Source of the DNA: Gammaproteobacteria bacterium
GTDB lineage: Bacteria; Pseudomonadota; Gammaproteobacteria; Poriferisulfidales; Oxydemutatoraceae
Reading direction: 5' to 3'
NCBI GenBank assembly: GCA_007570905.1
Contig: RKSI01000069.1
Coordinates: 1 to 11,442 of the forward strand
Length of the DNA stretch: 11,442 nt
A program made the position numbers and the translations under genes. The notes below the pieces were generated by a model. That model searched no databases and was not told the origin of the DNA. It saw only the letters and a list, made by a program, of their open reading frames with translations. This document shows positions 6,390-11,442 of this stretch, one piece after another (the stretch's first letter is position 1; each line of letters opens with the position of its first letter).

Positions 6390-6963
6390 CCGCCGCGCGC
6401 AGCCGGCTGCGGCGCGGGAAATGCGCCTTCAGAAACTCCATCTGGTCGGCCAGCACGGTGCGCGCCTGCAGATAAACATATTCGGCATGGGTCGGCACGA
6501 AAGGCACCGCGAGCAGTTTCATGCCCGCTTCCTCGGGCGTGCGCCCGGCCTTGTGGTTGTTGCAGCGCTTGCACGCGGCGACGACATTGCCCCAGCGGTC
6601 CTTGCCGCCCTGGTTGAACGGCACGACATGGTCGCGCGACAATTCGCGGCGCTTGAAATGCTCGCCGCAGTACAGGCACAGAAAGGCGTCGCGCCGGAAC
6701 AATGTCAGGTTGTTCAGCGGCGGCACATACTCAAGCCCGAGGCGCGGGTTTTTGCCGTAGGTGGCGATGATGGACTCCAGCCGGATGACGCTGCGCCGCC
6801 CGGACACGGCGTTGACGCCGCCGCGTATCGTGAACAGCGGCTCGCCGGCGCTGTAGGCGACTTCGCCGAGATAGTAGAATCTCACGGCGTCGCGGTAGGT
6901 TATCCAGTCGAGCGGCATGCCGGAGACATCCACTCGCAGTATTTGCTGGTTAAGTCGGTCCAT
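6373..6963 (-). CDS. HNH endonuclease-fold protein, stand-alone
   Basis: This 196-residue protein belongs to a stand-alone HNH family that I recall as widespread in gammaproteobacteria. The first ~90 residues are a conserved domain (LNQQILR at 4-10, SGMPL at 14-18, RGGVNAVSGRRSVI around 47-60) of unknown role. The HNH module follows: zinc cysteines C96/C99 (CLYC) and C131/C134 (CKRC), the core histidine H112 in SRDHVVP, N126, and NNHK at 135-138. After it come LLAVPFVPTHAEYVYL and a basic tail. All nuclease residues look intact. No methyltransferase, restriction subunit, toxin or mobile element accompanies it, so a role in DNA repair or processing is more plausible than restriction, but that is inference. 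It leads the transcript that continues into hemH. The start matches the conserved N terminus I remember, although the nearest AGGA is only two bases away. Confidence 0.88.
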   Translation of the reverse strand: MDRLNQQILRVDVSGMPLDWITYRDAVRFYYLGEVAYSAGEPLFTIRGGVNAVSGRRSVIRLESIIATYGKNPRLGLEYVPPLNNLTLFRRDAFLCLYCGEHFKRRELSRDHVVPFNQGGKDRWGNVVAACKRCNNHKAGRTPEEAGMKLLAVPFVPTHAEYVYLQARTVLADQMEFLKAHFPRRSRLRAADERAQ

Positions 6964-6994
6964 TGTCCTGTGGATTTGTCCTTCGGGAAGGCGT

Positions 6995-7022
6995 AGTATC
7001 CAGACTTTGCCGGCAGTGTCAA
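6995..7022 (-). promoter_or_regulatory. Sigma70-type promoter for the HNH-hemH transcript
   Basis: Read on the minus strand, a perfect TTGACA (7022-7017) is followed after 16 bases by GATACT (7000-6995), which keeps the key A and T of the -10 element. Transcription would start around 6988, about 25 bases before the HNH start codon. This is among the best-looking promoters in the window. Confidence 0.65.
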
Positions 7023-7069
7023 AGAGCCGCTTCGCGCCGCACCCGTGCCGGTCTTTGCAAGTTGCCGAT

Positions 7070-7075
7070 TATAAC
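7070..7075 (+). promoter_or_regulatory. Candidate -10 element for priA
   Basis: TATAAC is 27 bases before the chosen priA start in the 140-base divergent gap. I found no good -35 at a normal distance, so this is only a candidate. Confidence 0.3.
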
Positions 7076-7102
7076 GCATTTTCAGTCGCGCCTGGTTGCC
7101 GG

Positions 7103-9322
7103 ATGCCGCATTCACAAGCGGAGCGGGGGCGGCGCGCCTTGACCATCCTGCGCATCGTCATTCCGTCGGCCCTGCCGGGCAGTCTTGATTACCTCGCGCC
7201 GGCGGGCGCCGGCGCCGCCGCGCTGTCGCCGGGCATGCGCGCCGCCGTCAAACTCGGCGGGCGGGCATGCGTCGGCGTCATCGCCGAGGTCGCGGACAGG
7301 ACCGAAGTGGCGCGCGAGCGGCTGAAACCGGTCGAGCGCGTCGTGGACGCAGCGCCCGTCGTTCCGGCGTCTTTGCTGGAATTGTTGCAGTGGGCCGCGC
7401 GTTACTATCATCAGCCGCTGGGCGGCGTGCTGCGAACCGCGATGCCGCTGCTGGCGCGGCGCGGCGCGGCGCCGCAAATTCCGCAAAGCGTTTTCTGGGA
7501 ATGCGCCGGCGGCGGCGAGGCGCCGCCGCCGCGCGCCGTGAAGCAGCGGGCGCTGCTGGACTTGCTGCAAGACTGCGGGCGCCTCGACGAGGCGGCGCTG
7601 GCGCGGCGGTTTCCAGGCTGGCGCCCGGTGATGCGGCGCCTGTTGCAGCGCCGCCTCGTCACGCGCCTTGAGGAGCCGGCGCAGGCCGCGCCGCCGCCGC
7701 GCGCGGCGCGGCACCGTCTCAACCGCGAGCAGCAGGAGGCGGTGGACGCGGTGGCGGCGGGTTTCGGCGAGTTTCACCGCCACCTGCTGGAAGGCGTCAC
7801 CGGCAGCGGCAAGACCGAGGTGTATCTGGCGCTGTGCGAACAGGCGATGCAACGCGGCGAGCAGGCGCTGGTGCTGGTGCCGGAAATCGCGCTGACGGCG
7901 CAGACGGTGGAGCGTTTTCGCGCGCAGTTGGCGGGGGCGGTTTGCGTGTTTCATTCCGGCCTGACCGACCGCGAGCGCTTTCACTGCTGGAGCGCCGCGC
8001 TCAGCGGCGACGCCGGCGTCGTCATCGGCACGCGCTCGGCGGTGTTTCTGCCGTTCAAGCGCCTCGGCCTCGCGGTCGTGGACGAGGAGCACGATGCGTC
8101 CTACAAGCAAAGCGAGTCGTCTTTTCGCTATCACGCGAGGGATGTCGCCATCAAGCGCGCGCAAATCGGCGCGCTGCCGGTGGTGCTCGGCAGCGCGACG
8201 CCGTCGCTGGAGTCGCTGCACAACGCGCTGCAAGGCCGCTACGCGCGCCGCCATCTGACGCGCCGCGCCGCCGGCGCCGCGCCGCCGCGCTGGCGGGTGA
8301 TAGACCTGCGCGGCAGCCGCCTTGAAGACGGCCTGTCGCCGCCGCTGCTGGCGGCGATGCGCGAGCGCCTCGCCGCGCGCGAACAGGTGCTGCTGTTCCT
8401 CAACCGCCGCGGCTACGCGCCGGTGATGCTGTGCCGCGACTGCGGCGCCGCGCTGTCGTGCGGGCGCTGCGACGCCCGCCTGGTGTACCACCTGTGCGAC
8501 GGGCGCCTGCACTGCCATCACTGCGGCGTGTCGCAGCGCCCGCCCGACGCCTGCTCCGGCTGCGGCGGCGGCATGCGGCTGGTCGGCCTCGGCACCGAGA
8601 AGGTCGAGCGGCATCTGGCGCAACTGTTCCCCGAAACCGACATTGTGCGCATCGACACCGACGCGGTGCGGCGCAAGAACGAACTGCAACGCCGCCTTGA
8701 GCGGGTGCGCAGCGGCGACGCCGGCATCGTGCTGGGGACGCAGATGCTGACCAAGGGCCACCACTTTCCGGCAATGACGCTGGTCGGCATCGTCAACGCC
8801 GACCAAAGCCTTTTCGCCGCCGACTTCAGGGCCATCGAGCGCCTCGGCCAGTTGATTGTGCAGGTCGGCGGGCGCGCCGGGCGCGGCGCCGCCGCCGGCG
8901 AGGTGATGCTGCAAACCCACCACCCGCACCACCCGCAACTGCAAGTGCTGCTGAAAAGCGGCTACGGCGCGTTCGCGCTGCAACTGCTGCCGCAGCGCGA
9001 GGCGGCGCAACTGCCGCCGTACCGCCACCTCGCCGTCATCCGCGCGCGTTCCGCCGCCGGCGCCGAGGCTGCCGCCTTTCTCGACCTCGTGCACCGCGCC
9101 TCGCAGGAGTGCGCGCGCCGGCACGCGACGCAGGTGTTTCCGCCGGCGCCGATGATGATGGAGAAAAAAGCCGGGCACTACCGCGCGCAACTGCTGCTGA
9201 GCGCCGCCGACGCGCACTCGCTCAACGCCTGCCTGGCGGCGCTGCTGCCCGCCGCCGCGCGTCTTGCGCGCGGGCGCAAGGTGCGCTGGCATCTGGATGT
9301 GGACCCGGGCGAGGCGGTGTGA
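7103..9322 (+). CDS. priA: Primosomal protein N' (PriA helicase)
   Basis: PriA recognises stalled or repaired forks and starts replisome reloading as a 3'-to-5' DNA helicase. The product is 739 residues, close to the 732 of E. coli. Seen in order: the N-terminal DNA-binding domain beginning IVIPSALPGSLDYLAP; the helicase domain with Walker A GVTGSGKTE (K237), LVPEIALT, FHSGLTDRERF, GTRSAVFLPF, the Walker B DEEH (327-330), and GSATPSLES; the eight-cysteine zinc region C444, C447, C453, C456, C471, C474, C484, C487, with spacing as I recall it for E. coli; and then GTEKVE, GTQMLTKGHHFP and QVGGRAGRG. The start is uncertain: ATG 7103 gives a sensible length, but TTG 7139 would start right at the conserved strand. 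It diverges from the HNH gene and is followed 26 bases later by a rhomboid gene. Confidence 0.97.
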   Translation: MPHSQAERGRRALTILRIVIPSALPGSLDYLAPAGAGAAALSPGMRAAVKLGGRACVGVIAEVADRTEVARERLKPVERVVDAAPVVPASLLELLQWAARYYHQPLGGVLRTAMPLLARRGAAPQIPQSVFWECAGGGEAPPPRAVKQRALLDLLQDCGRLDEAALARRFPGWRPVMRRLLQRRLVTRLEEPAQAAPPPRAARHRLNREQQEAVDAVAAGFGEFHRHLLEGVTGSGKTEVYLALCEQAMQRGEQALVLVPEIALTAQTVERFRAQLAGAVCVFHSGLTDRERFHCWSAALSGDAGVVIGTRSAVFLPFKRLGLAVVDEEHDASYKQSESSFRYHARDVAIKRAQIGALPVVLGSATPSLESLHNALQGRYARRHLTRRAAGAAPPRWRVIDLRGSRLEDGLSPPLLAAMRERLAAREQVLLFLNRRGYAPVMLCRDCGAALSCGRCDARLVYHLCDGRLHCHHCGVSQRPPDACSGCGGGMRLVGLGTEKVERHLAQLFPETDIVRIDTDAVRRKNELQRRLERVRSGDAGIVLGTQMLTKGHHFPAMTLVGIVNADQSLFAADFRAIERLGQLIVQVGGRAGRGAAAGEVMLQTHHPHHPQLQVLLKSGYGAFALQLLPQREAAQLPPYRHLAVIRARSAAGAEAAAFLDLVHRASQECARRHATQVFPPAPMMMEKKAGHYRAQLLLSAADAHSLNACLAALLPAAARLARGRKVRWHLDVDPGEAV

Positions 9323-9336
9323 CGCCGGCCATGCGG

Positions 9337-9342
9337 TAGAAT
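9337..9342 (+). promoter_or_regulatory. -10 element TAGAAT just before the rhomboid start
   Basis: TAGAAT ends six bases before the GTG start codon, so transcription would begin at or very near the start codon itself. No clear -35 is present at 16-18 bases upstream, and no Shine-Dalgarno lies before the GTG. Confidence 0.35.
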
Positions 9343-9348
9343 AGCCCG

Positions 9349-10128
9349 GTGATTTTCTTTCCGCTTTTTGACGACAACCCGACGCAGCGGCGCCCGCTGG
9401 TGTGCTGGTTTGTCATCGCCGCCTGCGTCGCGGTGTTTTTGTGGCAGGCGGCGCTGCCGCCCGCCGCCGGCTACGCCGCGGTGCTCGCCTACGGCGTGAT
9501 TCCGGCGGCGCTGTTCGGCGACGCCGCGGCGGCGGCGGTGCAGGGGGTGCCGGCGTGGATGACGCCGCTGTCATCCATGTTTCTGCACGGCGGCTGGATG
9601 CACCTGATCGGCAACATGGTGTATCTGTGGATCTTCGGCGACAATGTCGAGGACAGCATGGGCCGCTCGCGTTTCGTGCTGTTTTACCTCGCCTGCGGTG
9701 TCGCCGCGGCGCTGACCCAGGCCTTCGTCGACCCCGGCTCGCAGATTCCTCTGATTGGCGCGTCGGGCGGCATCGCCGGCGTGCTCGGCGCGTACCTGGT
9801 GCTGCATCCGCGCGCCAATGTGCGCGTGTTTATGTGGTTCTTCATCATTATCCAGATGATCAATGTGCCGGCATTCATCGTGCTCGGCGCATGGATTGCG
9901 CTGCAATTCCTGAGCGCGCCGGCGGCGCTCGCGGCGGAGGGCGGCGTCGCCTACTTCGCGCACATCGGCGGCTTCGTCGCCGGCATGGTGCTGGTGCCTT
10001 TTTTCCGCCGCCGCGACATCCCGCTGCTGGGCGCGCCGCGCAGCCGCAGCTGGAGCCACCACGCCGGCGTCACCCGCGACGAGATACGCTACGCGGTGGC
10101 GAAGAACCGCAAACACCGCCCCGACTGA
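9349..10128 (+). CDS. Rhomboid-family intramembrane serine protease
   Basis: Rhomboid proteases cut substrates within or next to transmembrane helices in the cytoplasmic membrane. The 259-residue protein has about six hydrophobic segments, the first at about residues 17-33. The family signatures are HGGWMHLIGNMVYLWIFGDNVED (with H85 and N89 near the oxyanion site), GASGGIAG with the nucleophile S139, and AHIGGFVAG with the general base H205. The Ser-His dyad is therefore intact and an active enzyme is expected. The C terminus is basic and cytoplasmic in this model. The start is GTG 9349; it has no ribosome binding site but lies just after a TAGAAT -10-like element. The gene sits between priA (26-base gap) and a glycosyltransferase gene that starts immediately after its stop. 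Substrates are unknown. Confidence 0.92.
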   Translation: MIFFPLFDDNPTQRRPLVCWFVIAACVAVFLWQAALPPAAGYAAVLAYGVIPAALFGDAAAAAVQGVPAWMTPLSSMFLHGGWMHLIGNMVYLWIFGDNVEDSMGRSRFVLFYLACGVAAALTQAFVDPGSQIPLIGASGGIAGVLGAYLVLHPRANVRVFMWFFIIIQMINVPAFIVLGAWIALQFLSAPAALAAEGGVAYFAHIGGFVAGMVLVPFFRRRDIPLLGAPRSRSWSHHAGVTRDEIRYAVAKNRKHRPD

Positions 10129-10947
10129 ATGGGGAAAGCATCGAGGTTGGACATTCCCGTGTGGGTGCTGAATGTGGCCAGGGATGTCGAGAGGCGGCGC
10201 TTCATGGAGCGGCAGTTGTCGCGGCTCGGCGTTGAATACGAGATTGTCGAGGCGGTTGACAAGCGCGCCATTCCGCCGCGGGAGTGGCGGCGCTATTCCG
10301 CTGAAGAGGCCGTGCGGATGACCGGAAGAGAGGTCAGCGTCGGCGAGGTCGCCTGCTTTCTGTCGCACATCAGATTATGGGAGCGCCTTGCCGCCGGGCG
10401 CCACCGCGAGGCCCTGATAATGGAGGACGATGCCGGGGTCGGCGCCTCGTTGTTCGGGGTTCTTAAGAACCGGCACAAACTTCCCGACGATTATGAACGG
10501 GTCAATTTTTACACCGACGGACGCCTGCAACCGTTCGGAAGGTTCGTGTCGGGTTTGCACAGGGCGGCCCGTTACCGGGTGTGGGCGGACAACACCGTGG
10601 TCTATCTGCTGACCGCCGTCGGCGCGAAGAAATTGCTGGAACGGGCTGCTTCGCTGTATATGGCGCTGGACATTTTTATGGGCGTTGATTTCTCGACGGG
10701 AAAGTCACGGACGGGCATCGTCAATTACGGGATTTTTCCGGCAACGGCGCACGTCGCCCCTTTTTCGAGCAGCATCCGCTACGAGGGCGCCAGCGTGCGC
10801 GGGCCTTTGCACCGGCACTTGTGGCACTCGTGGTTTCCGTTGCTGAGAGACCTGATGCGCTGCACCGGATTGTGGGCGCTGTTGCGCCCCGCCGCCCGGC
10901 GGCTGCGGACGGCGGGCGAAACGCGGCGGTTGAAAAGTCGGCGGTGA
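10129..10947 (+). CDS. Glycosyltransferase family 25 (LPS/capsule-type sugar transferase)
   Basis: Family 25 members add sugars, commonly galactose, to lipopolysaccharide or other surface glycans on the cytoplasmic side of the inner membrane. The 272-residue protein shows the typical N-terminal WVLNVARDVERRRFMERQL (about 12-30), VEAVDKR, the conserved SVGEVACFLSHIRLWE segment, and the acidic ALIMEDD with E99-D100-D101, which corresponds to the family's metal/nucleotide-sugar motif. A long basic C-terminal end follows. Its ATG directly abuts the rhomboid stop codon (TGAATG), so it is probably co-translated, yet no other polysaccharide gene is present nearby. By eye its codon use is somewhat less G/C-saturated than priA or the rhomboid gene (more TTT, TTG and CGG), which hints at acquisition. 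The donor and acceptor sugars cannot be inferred. Confidence 0.88.
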   Translation: MGKASRLDIPVWVLNVARDVERRRFMERQLSRLGVEYEIVEAVDKRAIPPREWRRYSAEEAVRMTGREVSVGEVACFLSHIRLWERLAAGRHREALIMEDDAGVGASLFGVLKNRHKLPDDYERVNFYTDGRLQPFGRFVSGLHRAARYRVWADNTVVYLLTAVGAKKLLERAASLYMALDIFMGVDFSTGKSRTGIVNYGIFPATAHVAPFSSSIRYEGASVRGPLHRHLWHSWFPLLRDLMRCTGLWALLRPAARRLRTAGETRRLKSRR

Positions 10948-10957
10948 TTTGTATAAT
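10930..10957 (+). promoter_or_regulatory. Sigma70-type promoter for rpsU
   Basis: TTGAAA (10930-10935), then 16 bases, then a perfect TATAAT (10952-10957). The -35 lies inside the last codons of the glycosyltransferase gene. Transcription would start near 10964, giving a leader of about 18 bases that contains GAGGA. Confidence 0.7.
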
Positions 10958-10981
10958 GGGCGGCCATTTTTGAGGAACCAA

Positions 10982-11194
10982 ATGCCAAGTATCCGAATCA
11001 GGGAAAACGAGCCGTTCGACATCGCCTTGCGGCGGTTTCGGCGCGTCTGCGAGAAGGCCGGCATCATGGCCGAAGTTCGCCGGCGCGAGTATTACGAGAA
11101 GCCGACGGCGGCCCGCAAACGCAAGGCCGTGGCTGCCATAAAGCGCCACCTGCGCCGCCGTTCGATGACCTCCCGCAGAAACCGCCGTTACTGA
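10982..11194 (+). CDS. rpsU: 30S ribosomal protein S21 (bS21)
   Basis: S21 is a small basic protein of the 30S subunit that supports base pairing of the mRNA Shine-Dalgarno sequence with 16S rRNA. The 70-residue product matches the usual gammaproteobacterial length. It begins MPSIRIRENEPFDIALRRF, contains FRRVCEKAGIMAEVRRREYYEKPT, and ends in the strongly basic RHLRRR...RRNRRY tail. The ATG at 10982 is chosen over an upstream in-frame start at 10949 because it gives the conserved N terminus and has GAGGA (10972-10976) five bases before it. The upstream start would also overlap the promoter. yqeY begins on the next base after the stop codon, so the two are expected to be co-transcribed. Confidence 0.97.
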   Translation: MPSIRIRENEPFDIALRRFRRVCEKAGIMAEVRRREYYEKPTAARKRKAVAAIKRHLRRRSMTSRRNRRY

Positions 11195-11442
11195 ATGAAA
11201 TCGCGCATCGCGGACGACATGAAGGCCGCGCTGAAATCCGGCGACAAACGCCGGCTTGCGGTGTTGCGCCTGATGCTGTCCGACATCAAGCGCGCCGAGA
11301 TTGACGCGCGCGCCGAACTCGACGAGGCCGCGGTCCTCGCGGTGCTGAACCGGATGGCGAAGCAGCGCAAGGAGTCCATCGGCCAGTTCGCCGACGCCGG
11401 GCGCGACGATTTGCGCGAGCAGGAGCAGTTTGAACTGGGCGT
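11195..11442 (+). CDS. yqeY: YqeY / GatB-YqeY-domain protein, cut by window end
   Basis: An open frame starts immediately after the rpsU stop and runs off the right edge with 82 complete codons of an expected ~148. The sequence has the family's N-terminal pattern: MKSRIADDMKAALKSGDKRR, LRLMLSDIKRAEID, then AVLNRMAKQRKESIGQFADAGR and the acidic EQEQFEL. The family shares a helical domain with the tail of GatB, the subunit of tRNA amidotransferase that contacts tRNA. The function of the free-standing protein is not well established. The rpsU-yqeY order is common, and in many proteobacteria dnaG and rpoD follow, so those would be the first genes to expect past this window. Confidence 0.93.
   Translation, partial: MKSRIADDMKAALKSGDKRRLAVLRLMLSDIKRAEIDARAELDEAAVLAVLNRMAKQRKESIGQFADAGRDDLREQEQFELG

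Noticed and set aside
4944..6617. Long plus-strand frame of about 557 codons across hemH and the HNH gene
   Set aside because: It is antisense to two genes with clear catalytic motifs, starts inside the M48 gene, and has a low-complexity Arg/Ala composition.
6966..6974. TGTGGATTT near the HNH start as a reverse DnaA box
   Set aside because: Its complement AAATCCACA differs from TTATCCACA at two positions and it stands alone.
6917..7102. Extended priA start at 6917
   Set aside because: It would overlap the HNH start codon and its promoter and add residues absent from known PriA proteins. ATG 7103 gives the family length.
7112..9292. Long open frame of about 726 codons on the minus strand opposite priA
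   Set aside because: It lies entirely antisense to an unmistakable priA. Its translation is Arg/Ala/His/Gln-rich with no motif, as expected from a G+C-rich complementary frame.
10949..10981. Upstream in-frame start for rpsU
   Set aside because: It overlaps the -10 element and lacks a ribosome binding site. S21 begins MPSI-like at 10982 with GAGGA before it.
1..11442. tRNA genes, CRISPR repeats, insertion sequences, prophage or toxin-antitoxin pairs
   Set aside because: I looked along both strands and saw no cloverleaf with a conserved T-loop, no regularly spaced repeats, no transposase and no small paired frames.

Overview
The window reads as ordinary chromosome from a G+C-rich gammaproteobacterium (my hand estimate is about two-thirds G+C, with strong G/C preference at third codon positions). 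The assignment rests on the close match, recalled from memory, of HemW, PriA, ferrochelatase and the ribosomal proteins to their E. coli counterparts. No database search was possible, so genus and lifestyle stay open. There is no tRNA, rRNA, CRISPR array, insertion sequence or prophage, and no gene-free stretch longer than about 200 bases.

Layout: (1) 1-411, minus strand: the N-terminal part of a putative glycosyltransferase-like protein that runs off the left edge. (2) 437-3197, plus strand: rph (RNase PH), rdgB (dITP/XTP pyrophosphatase) and hemW (radical-SAM haem chaperone), tightly packed. (3) 3119-3394: two exact tandem DnaA boxes, a third box inside the hemW tail, an IHF-consensus match and the rpmE promoter. 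(4) 3394-5190: rpmE (ribosomal protein L31) and an M48 metalloprotease lipoprotein. (5) 5295-6963, minus strand: an HNH endonuclease-fold gene overlapping hemH (ferrochelatase), behind a strong sigma70-like promoter. (6) 7103-10947, plus strand: priA, a rhomboid protease and a family-25 glycosyltransferase. (7) 10982-11442: rpsU (S21) and the start of yqeY, under a promoter embedded in the end of the glycosyltransferase gene.

Most genes are housekeeping: RNA 3' trimming, nucleotide-pool cleaning, haem synthesis and delivery, replication restart, translation and envelope proteolysis. The least ordinary part is the hemW-rpmE junction. Its cluster of DnaA and IHF sites, one box lying inside a poorly conserved C-terminal tail of HemW, makes it a candidate chromosomal replication origin or at least a DnaA-responsive regulatory region. 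I did not see an obviously new multi-gene system. The HNH-hemH pairing and the two glycosyltransferase-like genes are the other points worth following.
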